Both the position numbers and the translations under genes were made by a program. DNA of 64,000 nucleotides, from contig NZ_JARWAC010000026.1 in assembly GCF_029846175.1 (NCBI RefSeq), positions 1 to 64,000 of the forward strand. The letters run 5' to 3'. A model generated the notes under the pieces. The model had not been told where the DNA came from and searched no databases. It saw nothing but the letters and a program-made list of their open reading frames with translations. Source of the DNA: Sphaerisporangium sp. TRM90804. Its GTDB lineage: Bacteria; Actinomycetota; Actinomycetes; Streptosporangiales; Streptosporangiaceae. Shown piece after piece: positions 35,931-45,995 of this stretch. Numbering within the stretch: position 1 is the stretch's first letter; each line of letters opens with the position of its first letter.

Positions 35931-37493
35931 TCACGACCATCCGTCGGCCACGTAGGTCGGGCGGCCGGCCAGCAGGGTCGCCACGATGGGCAGGTGGGGC
36001 AGCTCGGCCGGGGGCACCCGGCGGGGGTCGGCTCCGGTCACGACCAGGTCGGCGCGGTCGCCGGCCCGCACCCGGTCGCGCCCGGCGCTGGCGGCGGCCA
36101 GGGCGGCCTCCACCGGGATCGCCTGCTCGGCGTGCCACGGCGGCCGTTCGTCCGCCGTCCGGGTCACCGCGGCGGCGATGCCGCGCCAGGGGTCCAGCGG
36201 CGACACCGGGGCGTCCGAGCCGATCTCCAGCCTGGCCCCGGCGGCGAGCAGCGCGGCGTAGGCGAACGCCCGCCCGGTGCGACCCGCCCAGTAGCGGTCG
36301 GCCACGTCGCGGTCGTCGGGCGCGTGCGCGGGCTGCACGCCGGCCGTCACGCCCAGCTCGGCGAAGCGGCGCACGTCGCCCGGGCTGAGCAGCTGCGCGT
36401 GCTCGATGCGGCCCCGGCAGCCGACCTCGGCGAACGCGTCCAGCGCGATGGCGGCGGCGAGGTCGCCGATCGCGTGCACGGCGGGGAGGACGCCGTGGCC
36501 CGCGGCCCGCCGCATCAGCGCGACCAGCTCCTCCGGCGCCGTCACGAGCTGCCCGGTTCCGTCCTCGCCGGGGTAGGGGTCGTGGCAGTAGGCCGTCCGG
36601 GTGTTGAGCGACCCGTCGACGAACAGCTTGAACGGGCCGACCTCCAGCAGGCCCGCCGACCCCGCGACCGGGTCGCCGGTGCGGTGCCCGCGTTCGATCG
36701 CGGCGTCCAGCACCGGCCTGGCGACGGTGCACGCGACCCGCACGGACGGCGTCCCGGCAGCCAGGCGCCGCGTCCAGTCCACGACGGTGTCGGTGTACTC
36801 GAAGTCGATGACGCCGGTCACGCCGCGGGCCGCCGCCTCGTGGGTCGCGTCCAGCACCCACCGATCCTGCGTCTCGGTGGAGGCCTGCGGCAGCGCGGCG
36901 GTGATCTCCATGCACTCGGTGTCCACGAACACGCCCGTGGGGTGGTCGCCGCGCCCGACCAGGGCGAGGGCCGCGGGGCTGAGCCAGCAGGCGTGCAGGT
37001 CGTTGCTGAACAGCGCCACCGGGTGGCCCGGCACGGCGCGTTCGAGCAGGTCCTTGTGTGGGCGGTCGGGCCACAGCCCGTCGCTGAAGTGGGCGCCGAA
37101 GACCACCGGGCCGCGGCCGTCGCCGGCGGCCGTGCCCACCGCGGCGGCCACCAGGCCGGCGGCCTCGGCGGCCGACCCGGCCGCGGCCAGGGAGACCCTG
37201 CGCCGGGCGGCGGCCCACTGGGCCATGTGCGCGTGCGCGTCGACCAGGCCGGGCAGCAGCGTCCCGCCGCGCCCGTCGACGACCCGGGCGCCGTCCGCCG
37301 GCTCTCCCGCCGGGCGGATGGAGGCCACCCGCCCGCCGGAGAGCCGCACGTCGCACATCGGGCCGTCCGGTTCGACGCGCACCTCACGCACCAGCGTGTG
37401 CGCGGCGTGCGCGGGTTCCGCCAACGTCCCCACCGTCCTCCGGGCGCTCGCCCATCGTCTGCCGGGCGCCTGCGCCCCGCAGCAGATAGACAT
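35931..37493 (-). CDS. Metal-dependent amidohydrolase (YtcJ-like)
   Basis: A 520-residue amidohydrolase-superfamily protein. The metal motif is GLVDAHAHMAQWA after the N-terminal beta sandwich. Further ligands are probably in LPAVHAIGDLAAAIALDAF, RIEHAQLLSPGD and LEIGSDAPVSPLDPW. This COG1574 group hydrolyses N-formyl or amide bonds of unknown substrates. ATG 37493 has GAGG 4 nt upstream; downstream GTG 37433 and TTG 37424 are possible starts because the first 30 residues are not conserved in type. The downstream side faces the DUF2071 gene. Confidence 0.83.
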   Translation of the reverse strand: MSICCGAQAPGRRWASARRTVGTLAEPAHAAHTLVREVRVEPDGPMCDVRLSGGRVASIRPAGEPADGARVVDGRGGTLLPGLVDAHAHMAQWAAARRRVSLAAAGSAAEAAGLVAAAVGTAAGDGRGPVVFGAHFSDGLWPDRPHKDLLERAVPGHPVALFSNDLHACWLSPAALALVGRGDHPTGVFVDTECMEITAALPQASTETQDRWVLDATHEAAARGVTGVIDFEYTDTVVDWTRRLAAGTPSVRVACTVARPVLDAAIERGHRTGDPVAGSAGLLEVGPFKLFVDGSLNTRTAYCHDPYPGEDGTGQLVTAPEELVALMRRAAGHGVLPAVHAIGDLAAAIALDAFAEVGCRGRIEHAQLLSPGDVRRFAELGVTAGVQPAHAPDDRDVADRYWAGRTGRAFAYAALLAAGARLEIGSDAPVSPLDPWRGIAAAVTRTADERPPWHAEQAIPVEAALAAASAGRDRVRAGDRADLVVTGADPRRVPPAELPHLPIVATLLAGRPTYVADGWS

Positions 37494-37558
37494 ATCACCT
37501 CAAACCCCGCTTATGCCCGCGCGCCTTGCGCGGAGCGGGGAGGCGGACCCGGCCGGGC

Positions 37559-38680
37559 TCAGGCCAGGGTCTCCCACCAGCCGTCCACCGCCGGGGGCGC
37601 CCCGGCGTCGACGCGGTCGCCCGGGCGGGGGACGACGACACGAACGTCGCGGGCCTTGGCCTCGCGCCACAACCGGTCGACCGGCTCACCCCACGGGTGC
37701 AGGGCCAGCGTGAACGTCGCCCAGTGCACCGGCAGCATCAGCTCACCGCCGAGCCGCACATGAGCCTCGACCGCCTCCTCGGGGTCCATGTGGATGTCGG
37801 GCCAGGCGGGGCTGTAGGCGCCGACCGGCATCAGCGTCAGGTCGAACGGGCCGTGGTCGGCGCCGATGCGGGCGTAGCCGTCGAAGTAGCCGGAGTCACC
37901 GGCGTAGAACACCCGCCGGTTCGGGCCCGCCACCGCCCACGAGCCCCACAGGGTGTCGTTGCGGGAGAAGGAACGGCCGGAGAAGTGCCGCGCCGCCGTC
38001 GCGGTGAACCGCAACCCGGCGACCTCGGCCTCCTCCTCCCAGTCGAGCTCGATGACGCGGTCACCCGGCACGCCCCACCTCGAAAGGTGCGCGCCGATGC
38101 CGAGCGGCACCAGGAACGGCGCCTGCTGGGCTCGGGTGAGGGCCCGCACCGTCGCCAGGTCGAGGTGGTCGTAGTGGTCGTGCGAGATGACGACGGCGTC
38201 GACCCGGGGCAGCGCGGCCAGCGCCACCGGCACCGGGTGCAGCCGCCTGGGCCCCACGAGCCGCGTCGGCGACACCCGCGTGCTCCACACCGGGTCGAAC
38301 AGGACGCGCCGCCCCTCGATCTCGACCAGCGTCGAGGCGTGGCCGAACCAGACGACCGCCAGCCCGTCGGCCGCCGGCCCCCCGAGCCGCGGCGCCGCCA
38401 GCGGCACCGGCCCGGACGGCCTGCGCCCCTCGCGGCCGGTGAGCAGCTCCCGGAAGAAGCGCGGCGGCGGCCCGGACGGCACCCTCGTCTCCCCGGGCAT
38501 CGGGTTGCGGAACACGCCGTCGGCGAACTGCGGCGAGCGCCGGATGCGGGCGGCCCGGGGACCGTCCTCCCGCAGGGGCCGCGCTCCCAGCTCGGCCGCG
38601 ACGTCGCGCAGCGCCCATCCGGCCGCGGCCACGGCCGCGCCACCGGCCAGCACGCGCCGGGCCGTTCGGCTTCCCGTCAT
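37559..38680 (-). CDS. MBL-fold metallo-hydrolase (NAPE-PLD-like)
   Basis: A 373-residue metallo-beta-lactamase-fold hydrolase. The zinc motif is ISHDHYDHLDLATVRAL, with further ligands in ATAARHFSGRSF, FYAGDSGYFDGY and LPVHWATFTLALHPW. Order and spacing match the N-acyl-phosphatidylethanolamine phospholipase D-like group (UlaG/COG2220), whose bacterial substrates are unknown. An N-terminal hydrophobic stretch (RRVLAGGAAVAAAGWALRD) may be a signal anchor or Tat-like leader. ATG 38680 has GGGGG upstream. It is in the same direction as the amidohydrolase, 65 bp apart, probably one unit. Confidence 0.87.
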   Translation of the reverse strand: MTGSRTARRVLAGGAAVAAAGWALRDVAAELGARPLREDGPRAARIRRSPQFADGVFRNPMPGETRVPSGPPPRFFRELLTGREGRRPSGPVPLAAPRLGGPAADGLAVVWFGHASTLVEIEGRRVLFDPVWSTRVSPTRLVGPRRLHPVPVALAALPRVDAVVISHDHYDHLDLATVRALTRAQQAPFLVPLGIGAHLSRWGVPGDRVIELDWEEEAEVAGLRFTATAARHFSGRSFSRNDTLWGSWAVAGPNRRVFYAGDSGYFDGYARIGADHGPFDLTLMPVGAYSPAWPDIHMDPEEAVEAHVRLGGELMLPVHWATFTLALHPWGEPVDRLWREAKARDVRVVVPRPGDRVDAGAPPAVDGWWETLA

Positions 38681-38866
38681 CCCCACCCCCGCAATCGGCT
38701 TCCTCCGGTCGAACCGCTCGGGCGGGCGCCGGTGTTCCCATCCTGCCGGTCGGGCGCCGCGGACGGCGCGCCGGACAGGCGGTCGCCGTCATCGCGGTGT
38801 CACGGCGTTCTCAGCGGGCGCTCCTAACGTCTGCCAGGACACACCCTCTCCCGGAAAGGCATTCTC

Positions 38867-39568
38867 ATGAGAGCTCGGCACGCGGGGCGTACGGCCCTGC
38901 TGGTGACGCTGGCCGTACTCGGCCTGTCGCCCCTCGCCGGCGGCACGGCGAGCGCCCGGGCCGGCGCGGCCTCGGGCCCGGCCACCGTCTACCAGATCGA
39001 GGTCACGTTCACCGAGTACAGCCCCGTGTCGATCGACGACTGCATGGGCGAGAGCGCGTGCGACTACGCCGAGGTCTACGCCTCGCTCTCCGCGCAGGCC
39101 TTCGCGCCGGACAACAGCCACACGGGGGAGGTCCGGAACATCGCGCGCTTCGTGAACCCGGGCTCATGGTGCGAGACCTACCCGGGGGTGCCCTGGGACT
39201 CCGGCACCGGCTTCGGCGACAACTGTCTCAAGCGCGTCCACGACACCAAGATCTACAACTTCAAGGACGTGGTCATGTGCCCGTCGACCACCTACTCGGT
39301 CTGCGGCGGCCCCCACGGGAAGAACAACCACCGGATCGTCCTGTCCGTGCGCCCCGATGACCGGATCTACACCGGCGTGCACATCAAGGACTACGACGAG
39401 CTGTCCCCCGACGACGACATCTGCAAGGCCAACGTGACCACCGAGCCCTTCACCGAGGCCCAGCTCCAGACCCTGAACGACCCGCTGCCTCGCAGCATGT
39501 CGTGGTGGGGAAGCGGCGACGGCGGCTGTTCGATCAAGTACTCGTTCAAGAAGATCGGCACCGCCTGA
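38867..39568 (+). CDS. Secreted cysteine-rich hypothetical protein
   Basis: A 233-residue exported protein. The signal peptide (TALLVTLAVLGLSPLAGGTASA) is followed by a mature domain with eight cysteines: DDCMGESACD, SWCETY, DNCLKR, VMCPST, SVCGGP, DICKAN and GGCSIKY. Four disulfides are likely. Aromatic and Asp/Asn content is high and codon use is normal for the genome. No enzyme motif is recognised; a binding protein or small toxin-like fold is possible. GGAAAGG precedes the ATG by 6 nt. Its gene is monocistronic, between an MBL hydrolase and a giant regulator. Confidence 0.75.
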   Translation: MRARHAGRTALLVTLAVLGLSPLAGGTASARAGAASGPATVYQIEVTFTEYSPVSIDDCMGESACDYAEVYASLSAQAFAPDNSHTGEVRNIARFVNPGSWCETYPGVPWDSGTGFGDNCLKRVHDTKIYNFKDVVMCPSTTYSVCGGPHGKNNHRIVLSVRPDDRIYTGVHIKDYDELSPDDDICKANVTTEPFTEAQLQTLNDPLPRSMSWWGSGDGGCSIKYSFKKIGTA

Positions 39569-39771
39569 GCCGGCCCCCGGCGGGCCGACCCCCCAATATC
39601 GCGCAAGCCCCTGACCTGGGTGAACGTCCCACCCAGAGGCGGCGGTCTAAGGGAGGCCCACGGTGGGATCCCCTTATGCCTAGGGGGGTCCTCCCGATGC
39701 GCGGCCTCCCCCGGCGCGCCCATTCTGGGGCGGGGCGAGGACGGGCCGCGCCCCGGGCGACGGGAGGGGTC
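39569..39771. other. Leader region of the STAND-BTAD regulator
   Basis: A 203-bp gap with several dyads: CTGGGTG-aacgtcc-CACCCAG (around 39619-39639) and a CCCCTTATGCCTAGGGG element (around 39670-39687). These may be the terminator of the secreted-protein gene and an operator for the regulator. No gene is seen. Confidence 0.45.
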
Positions 39772-42700
39772 ATGGCGAGCAGTCTGGCGGTCCGCGAGGC
39801 CCCTCCGCCCACGCGCCGGATGACGGGCCCCGGGCCCGCGGCGGCGATCCCGCCGCGCGCCGCGTCCGCGAGCCTGGACCGCGAAGGAGTCGCGCGCCGC
39901 CTGGACGAGGCGGCCGCCCGGCGGCTGACCTCGGTCGTCGCGGGCCCCGGCTGGGGCAAGACGACCGCCCTGGCCCGATGGGCGGAGACCCGGGGGGCGT
40001 GCTGGCTGACGCTGCGGCCCGAGGACGGCGACCTGGGCAGCCTGGCCCGTGGCCTGCTCGCCTCGGTGCGCCGCCGGCTCCCCGCCGTCTCCCCCGGCCT
40101 GCCGTCGTACGGGTCCCTGGACACCGTGACCATGGGCCTGTGCGAGGAGCTGGACCTGCACCTCGACGGCGACCTCGTCGTCGTCCTGGACGACGCGCAG
40201 GAGCTGCCCGGCGGGAGCGCGGCGACGTCCCTCATCGAGCGGCTGGTGCACGCGGCTCCGCGCGGGTTCCACCTGGTGCTGTCGTCGCGGTCCGACCCGC
40301 CGTTCCCGGTCCACCGCCTGCGCGGCCAGGGGCACATGGCCCAGGTCGACAGCTCGACGCTGAGGTTCGGGCCGGAGGAGGTCGCCTCCCTGCTGACCGA
40401 GGTCGCCGGGCAGGACGCCGGCCGCGTCGCCCGGGAACTGTGGGAGACGACCTCGGGCTGGCCCGCGGCGGTCCGCCTGGCCGCCGAGTCGCTGCGCGGC
40501 CTGTCGTACCGGCGGTGCCGCCTGGAGCTGAAGCGGCTGCACCGGCCCGGCGGGCCGATCCTGGACTACCTGCTGGAGGAGGTGCTCGCCCGGGAGCCGG
40601 AGAGCACCAGGGAACTGCTCGCCGACCTGGCCGTCCTCGGCCCGGTCACCCCGCGGCTGTGCAGGGCGATCGGGATGGAGGCGGCGGAGGAGGCCGTCCC
40701 GAGCCTGGTCCGGCGGGGTCTGGTGGAGGCCGCGAACGACCCCGACGGATCCTGGTCGATCATCCGGCCGCTCCAGGACGTGCTGGCGGCGCGGCGTTCA
40801 CCGGACGACGCGGTCGCCCTGCACCGCGCGGCGGCCGGCTTCCACGTCCGCGAGGGGAGGTACGGGGAGGCGGTACGGCACCTGGCCACCGCCGGCGAGC
40901 GTCACCCGCTCGTGCGCCTGGTCGCCGAGCACGGCCCGCGCATGATCGGGGACGGCCAGGTGGGGGCGGTGATCGCGGCGGCCGACGCCATCGGCGCCTT
41001 CGCGCACGACCCGCGCGTCCACCGCGTCATCGGCCAGGCGCGCCAGATCACCGGCGACTGGAACGGCGCGCTGGCGGCCTTCGGCCGCGTGGCGGGCGGC
41101 GACGGCGCCCTGGACGCCGACATCGCGTGGCGTATGGGGCTGCTCTGGCACCTGCGCGGCGACCTGGAGGAGGCGCTGCGCATCTACGAGCGCGGCACGC
41201 CCGGCGACGGCACCACCGCCGACGAGGCCCTGCTGCTGGCGTGGCACGCGAGCGCGCAGTGGTCGCTCGGCGACTTCGGGCAGGCCCGCGACAAGGCCGA
41301 GCGCGCGCTCACGGCCGCCGAGCGCTGCGCGGAGCCGGGCGCGCTGGCGACGGCCCACACCACCATGGCCATGGTCGTGGCCGCCACGGGAGACCGCGGC
41401 GCCAACGCCTGGCACTACTCCAACGCGCTGGCGTACGCCGAACGCGCGACGCGGTCGCTGGAACTGCTGCGCATCAGGGTCAACCTCAGCTCGCGCTTCC
41501 TGGAGGAGGGCCTGCCCGCGCGGGCGCTGGATGAGGCCGAGCACGCCATCTCCCTCGCCGAGCTCTGCGGGTACGAGTACTACCACGCGCTCGCCCTGAC
41601 CAACCGGGGCATCGCCCGCAGGACGCTCGCCCGGTACGAGGGCGCGCTCGGCGACTTCACGCGGGCGCACGAGATCTACCAGCGCCTCGGCTCGGCCATG
41701 GCCTCCTACGCGCTGACCGGCCTCGGCGACGTCTACCGCGAGTCGGGCGAGGTGGCCCGGGCCAGGGGGGCGTACGAGCAGGCGCTGGAGGCGGCGGAGA
41801 AGTCCGGCGACCTGCAGAGCGTGAGCGGCGCGGTCATCGGGCTGGCGCGGGTCCGCGCGGCCGACGACCTGCCGGCCGCGCGGGAGCTGGCGGAGCGCGC
41901 GGTGCTGCTCGGCCAGGGGCTGCACCAGGTCCAGGCGCTCGTCACCCGCGGCTGGGTGGCGCTCCTCATGGACGACCGCGAGGACGCCGCCCGGGACGCC
42001 CGCGCCGCCGGCGGCCTCGCGCGGGCGAGGCGTGACCGGCTGGGGCTGGCGGAGGCGCTGGAGCTGGCCGTGCTGTCGGCGGAGTTCCCCTCCTCCGGTC
42101 TGCCGTCGCTGCGCGAGGCGCACGCCATCTACCGCGAGGTGCCCGACCCGATCGGCGAGGCCCGGGTGGAGATCCTGACGGAGTGGCTGGAAGGCGGGAT
42201 GGGACGACCGGCGCTGGAGAGGGCCGAGGAGCGGCTGCGGCGGCACGGGGTGCGCACCCTGCAGGGCACCGTCGCCTCCTCGCTGGCCGTCATGGCCCGG
42301 GCCGGGGGCCCGGCCATCGAGGTCTACACGTTCGGCTCCCTGCGGGTCATCCGCGACGGCACGCCCATCCCCGCCGCCGAATGGCGGTCCAAGAAGGCGC
42401 GCGACCTGCTGAAGATCCTGCTCGCGAGGCGCGGCCGGCCCCTGTCCCGTGAGGCCCTGATGGACCTGCTGTGGCCGGGTGAGGGCGACGTCGCCGGCAA
42501 CCGCCTGTCGGTGCTGCTGTACACCCTGCGGCGGGTGCTCAACCCGGCGCGCCAGGGGGCCGAGGGCCCGCTCGTGGCGACGCGGACCACCGTCCGGCTG
42601 GACGTGGCCGCCATGGAGGTCGACGCCGAGCGCTTCAGCGCGGCGGCCGACGCGGGCCTGCGCGCCTTCCGGCAGGGCGACCCCGGCGCGGGGCGGCTGC

Positions 42701-43077
42701 TGGCCGTGGCCGAGTCCGTCTACGGCGGCGAGTTCCTGGAGGAGGACCTCTACGAGGACTGGGCGGCCCAGCCGCGCGAGGAGTACGCGACGAGGTACGT
42801 GGCGGTCATCCGCGCCCTGGTGGAGCTGGCGGAGCGCTCCGGCGACGTCGACCGCGTCGTGGCCTGCTGCCTGCGCCTGCTGGCGCGCGACCCGTACGAC
42901 GAGAGCGTCCACCTGCGCCTGGTGAAGGGCCTGCTGGAGGCGGGCAGGCACGGCGAGGCGCGGCGGCGCTACCAGGACTACTGGCACGCCATGCGAGAGA
43001 TCGGCGTGGAGCCGGCCCCCCGCGACTGGCCCGCGCCGGAGGCCGGGCGGCGCCGCGACCCGGGTCAGGAGGCGTGA
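39772..43077 (+). CDS. STAND ATPase regulator with TPRs and C-terminal OmpR-type wHTH-BTAD
   Basis: An 1101-residue regulator. A MalT-like NTPase comes first, with Walker A GPGWGKTT (58-65) and Walker B DLVVVLDDAQEL. TPR-type helical repeats fill roughly 350-830. The DNA-binding winged helix (IEVYTFGSLRVIRDGTPI, KARDLLKILLARRGRPLSRE, LMDLLWPG) and a BTAD domain (DAERFSAAADAGLRAFRQG to VHLRLVKGLLEAGRHGEA) lie at the C-terminus, the reverse of classical SARPs. Such proteins are signal-integrating activators, often of secondary metabolism. GGGAGGGG lies next to ATG 39772. Its last 13 bp overlap the end of the convergent LuxR gene. Confidence 0.9.
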   Translation: MASSLAVREAPPPTRRMTGPGPAAAIPPRAASASLDREGVARRLDEAAARRLTSVVAGPGWGKTTALARWAETRGACWLTLRPEDGDLGSLARGLLASVRRRLPAVSPGLPSYGSLDTVTMGLCEELDLHLDGDLVVVLDDAQELPGGSAATSLIERLVHAAPRGFHLVLSSRSDPPFPVHRLRGQGHMAQVDSSTLRFGPEEVASLLTEVAGQDAGRVARELWETTSGWPAAVRLAAESLRGLSYRRCRLELKRLHRPGGPILDYLLEEVLAREPESTRELLADLAVLGPVTPRLCRAIGMEAAEEAVPSLVRRGLVEAANDPDGSWSIIRPLQDVLAARRSPDDAVALHRAAAGFHVREGRYGEAVRHLATAGERHPLVRLVAEHGPRMIGDGQVGAVIAAADAIGAFAHDPRVHRVIGQARQITGDWNGALAAFGRVAGGDGALDADIAWRMGLLWHLRGDLEEALRIYERGTPGDGTTADEALLLAWHASAQWSLGDFGQARDKAERALTAAERCAEPGALATAHTTMAMVVAATGDRGANAWHYSNALAYAERATRSLELLRIRVNLSSRFLEEGLPARALDEAEHAISLAELCGYEYYHALALTNRGIARRTLARYEGALGDFTRAHEIYQRLGSAMASYALTGLGDVYRESGEVARARGAYEQALEAAEKSGDLQSVSGAVIGLARVRAADDLPAARELAERAVLLGQGLHQVQALVTRGWVALLMDDREDAARDARAAGGLARARRDRLGLAEALELAVLSAEFPSSGLPSLREAHAIYREVPDPIGEARVEILTEWLEGGMGRPALERAEERLRRHGVRTLQGTVASSLAVMARAGGPAIEVYTFGSLRVIRDGTPIPAAEWRSKKARDLLKILLARRGRPLSREALMDLLWPGEGDVAGNRLSVLLYTLRRVLNPARQGAEGPLVATRTTVRLDVAAMEVDAERFSAAADAGLRAFRQGDPGAGRLLAVAESVYGGEFLEEDLYEDWAAQPREEYATRYVAVIRALVELAERSGDVDRVVACCLRLLARDPYDESVHLRLVKGLLEAGRHGEARRRYQDYWHAMREIGVEPAPRDWPAPEAGRRRDPGQEA

Positions 43078-45908
43078 GACACCCTGCGGCCGGGCTCCAG
43101 CGCGGTCGCGAGCTTGCGCCGGGAGGAGACCTTGAGCTTGCGGTAGATGTTGGTGAGGTGCACCTCGACGGTCTTGGGGGTGACGAAGAGGGCCTGAGCG
43201 ATCTCCCTGTTGGTGCGGCCGGTGGCGGCCATCTCCGCCACCCGCAGCTCCGAGGGGGTGAGGGAGTGCGGCCCGGAGGTGCGGGTGAGGCGGGGGCGGG
43301 CGCCCAGGATGCGCAGCTCGCCCGCCGCACGGTCGAGCACGGGCTGGGCGCCGCACACGTCGGCGAGGTCGGCGCCCTGCTGGAGGTACTGCCTGGCCTG
43401 GGTGCGCTGCCCGGCGCGGCGGTGCAGGGTGCCGAGGTCGATCAGCGCCCTGGCGTGCTCCAGCCGCGCGACCGACTTCGCGAGGATCTCGACCGCCTCC
43501 CGCAGCAGGGGCAGCGCCTCCTCGCGCTCGGCGACCAGGCCGGCGACGCGCAGGGCGCGGCCGAGGCTGTGCGGTACGCCGAAGCGGCGGGCGAGCCCCA
43601 GCTCCTCGCCCGCGTACTCCCGCGCCTCGCGCACGCGGCCCAGGGCGTGCAGGGACAGCGCCGCCTGGGACCGCCACGGCACGGTCGCCGGGTTGATCTG
43701 GTGGTGGGCGGTGGCGGCGCGACCGGCCTCCACGCAGATGTCCAGCGCGTCGGCGTGCTGGTCGCGCGTGCTGAGGATCTTCGACTCGACGTGCAGGTTG
43801 TAGAAGGGAAGGCCGGTCTTGGGCAGCGTCACGCTCCTGAGCGCCGCCTCGGCCTCGGCGATCTCGCCGCGTTCCAGCAGCGCGTCGGCGAGGAAGGCCG
43901 TCGCGATCGGCTCCAGCATGACCGAGCCGGTGGCGTCGACCAGCCGCAGCGACTCCTGGGCGTCGGTCTCGGCCTCGTTGAGCTGGCCCATGGAGAGCCA
44001 GCCCAGTGCGCGGTACATGTGGAACCCGGCCAGCGCGGTGGCCGAGCCCTGGCTCTGCGCCCGGGCGATCGCCCGGGTCGCGGTCGCCACGCCGTCCCCG
44101 GGGCTCGCCGTGACCAGCACCCACAGCGCCGAGAGGGTGGCGAGCTCGGAGGTGGCCTCCTCGACGAGCAGGCCGTCGCCCAGCGCCGCCCCGATCTCGG
44201 CGATCCCCTCCGGCTCCCCGGCGGCCACCCGGTGGGCCGCGAGGATGCTGGAGAGCATCCGGGCGCCGATGGTGTCGGCCGGGGGCAGGGCCCGCAGCTC
44301 CGGGAGCCGGTCCCACAGGTGGTCCCAGCCCACGGAGACGAAGGGCACGTTGAAGAGGTACGTCTCCAGGCGGCGGCGCACGTCGTCGTCGTCCGGCGGC
44401 AGCTCCTCCAGCGCCTTGGTGAACGCGGGGACCGCCTGGCCGACCCGTCCCATGATGTAGAGCGCCACGCCGTAGCCGCAGGCGAGCTCGGCGCGCAGGG
44501 TGGGGTCGCCGGCGAGCCGGTGGGCCTGCGACAGGTAGTCGGCGGCGTCGCTGAAGTTGAGCACGCGGGTGGTGGTGGCCAGGTCGCACAGCACGCCGAG
44601 CCGGTCGGCGTCGGGCGGCGGTTCGGTCAGGGCGCGGCGCAGGTAGATGTGTGCGCTGTCGGGCGAGCCGCGGCGCAGCGCGGCTCCGGCGGCCCGGCGC
44701 AGGCTGGTGACGGTGCCGGGGTCGCCTGCCGGGGCGGTGTGCAGGAGCTGCACGGCCACCCGCTCGGGGTCGGCGTCGGCGGCGGCGAGCAGCCGGGCGG
44801 CGCTGGTGTGCCGGGACTGCCGTGCCCCGAGGTCGAGATGGTCGTAGACGGCCGTCTGCACCATCGGGTGGACGAACCGCAGCGGGGTGTCGCGCTGCAG
44901 GATCTCGATGTTGATCAGTGCGGCGACGGCCTTGCCCGCGCTCTCGGCGTCCAGGCCCGCCAGGGCCGCCGCCTGGCCGAAGTCGGCCTCCCCGCCCAGC
45001 ACGGCGATGGCCTGGGCCAGCACGGCGGCCTGGGGGATGACGCCGGCCAGCCGCACCCGCAGCATCTTCTCCACGGCGGAGCCCTCGATCTCCAGCAGCC
45101 GGGGGACGTTGGCCGTCGACGGGGCCAGGCGCTCGGCCTCGACGGTCCTGGCCACCGCGCGGACCAGCAGCGGGTTGCCGCTGGTCTGGGTGTGGATCGC
45201 CGCCGCGAAGCCCTCCTCCACCGTCTCGCCCAGCGCCTCGGCCAGCACCTGGCCGGTCGCCGACTCGCTGAGCGGCCGCGGCCGCACCACCCGCACCGCC
45301 TGCTCCCCGATGAGCGCCAGCAGCCGCCGGTCCCCGCCCCAGTCGCCGGGCCGGGCCGCCGCGACCACGGAGATCGGCACGCCTTCGATGCGCGGCAGCG
45401 CGTACACCAGCCAGCGCAGCGAGGCCTCGTCGCACCAGTGCAGGTCGTCCAGGATCAGCAGCAGGCCGTCGTTGGACATGTTGACCGCCAGCCAGTAGAG
45501 CCCGTGCAGCACGGCGAACTCCCCGGCCGTCCCGCCCACGTCGCCGCCGGCGTACGCGAACACCGACCGGGCGCCGGCGGCGGGGCCGGACCACCACTGC
45601 GCCGACTCCGCCTCCGAACCGGCCGCCACGATGGGCTCGAAGAGCTGGCGCACCGCGCCGAAGGCGAAGTCGCGCTCCAGCTCGGTGCAGCGCGCCGCCA
45701 GCACCCGCGCCCCCGCCGCCTGGGCCATGCCGCGCACCTCGCGGACGAGCCGCGTCTTGCCGATCCCGGCCGCGCCCTCGACCAGGAGCAGTCCCGCGCC
45801 GTCTCGCAGTCCGGCGGCGAAGCCGCGCAGCGCCGCCAGTTCCTCCGTCCGTTCCAGCAATGACGGGTCCACGGCCGCCACCCCTCCGCCATCGCTCTCG
45901 CCGGCCAT
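43065..45908 (-). CDS. Large LuxR-family STAND regulator (LAL type), copy 1
   Basis: A 947-residue regulator. AAA/STAND ATPase: Walker A GAAGIGKT (45-52) and Walker B LLLILDDLHWCDEASLRWLV. A long helical TPR-like middle is followed by a LuxR helix-turn-helix at the C-terminus (SLTPSELRVAEMAATGRTNR, EIAQALFVTPKTVEVHLTNI). LAL proteins are pathway activators, typical of polyketide and sugar regulons. AGGAG lies 5-6 nt before ATG 45908. It is a clear paralogue of the next upstream gene in tandem. The ACGAAYGCC motif lies 34 bp upstream. Confidence 0.92.
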   Translation of the reverse strand: MAGESDGGGVAAVDPSLLERTEELAALRGFAAGLRDGAGLLLVEGAAGIGKTRLVREVRGMAQAAGARVLAARCTELERDFAFGAVRQLFEPIVAAGSEAESAQWWSGPAAGARSVFAYAGGDVGGTAGEFAVLHGLYWLAVNMSNDGLLLILDDLHWCDEASLRWLVYALPRIEGVPISVVAAARPGDWGGDRRLLALIGEQAVRVVRPRPLSESATGQVLAEALGETVEEGFAAAIHTQTSGNPLLVRAVARTVEAERLAPSTANVPRLLEIEGSAVEKMLRVRLAGVIPQAAVLAQAIAVLGGEADFGQAAALAGLDAESAGKAVAALINIEILQRDTPLRFVHPMVQTAVYDHLDLGARQSRHTSAARLLAAADADPERVAVQLLHTAPAGDPGTVTSLRRAAGAALRRGSPDSAHIYLRRALTEPPPDADRLGVLCDLATTTRVLNFSDAADYLSQAHRLAGDPTLRAELACGYGVALYIMGRVGQAVPAFTKALEELPPDDDDVRRRLETYLFNVPFVSVGWDHLWDRLPELRALPPADTIGARMLSSILAAHRVAAGEPEGIAEIGAALGDGLLVEEATSELATLSALWVLVTASPGDGVATATRAIARAQSQGSATALAGFHMYRALGWLSMGQLNEAETDAQESLRLVDATGSVMLEPIATAFLADALLERGEIAEAEAALRSVTLPKTGLPFYNLHVESKILSTRDQHADALDICVEAGRAATAHHQINPATVPWRSQAALSLHALGRVREAREYAGEELGLARRFGVPHSLGRALRVAGLVAEREEALPLLREAVEILAKSVARLEHARALIDLGTLHRRAGQRTQARQYLQQGADLADVCGAQPVLDRAAGELRILGARPRLTRTSGPHSLTPSELRVAEMAATGRTNREIAQALFVTPKTVEVHLTNIYRKLKVSSRRKLATALEPGRRVSHAS

Positions 45909-45995
45909 CGTCACTCCTGAGATCAGCCCCTCGCTCAAAACGGCATTCGTCACAGTCTGGATCGATTGAGGAACGGTGAAAAGGCATGAATGTGG

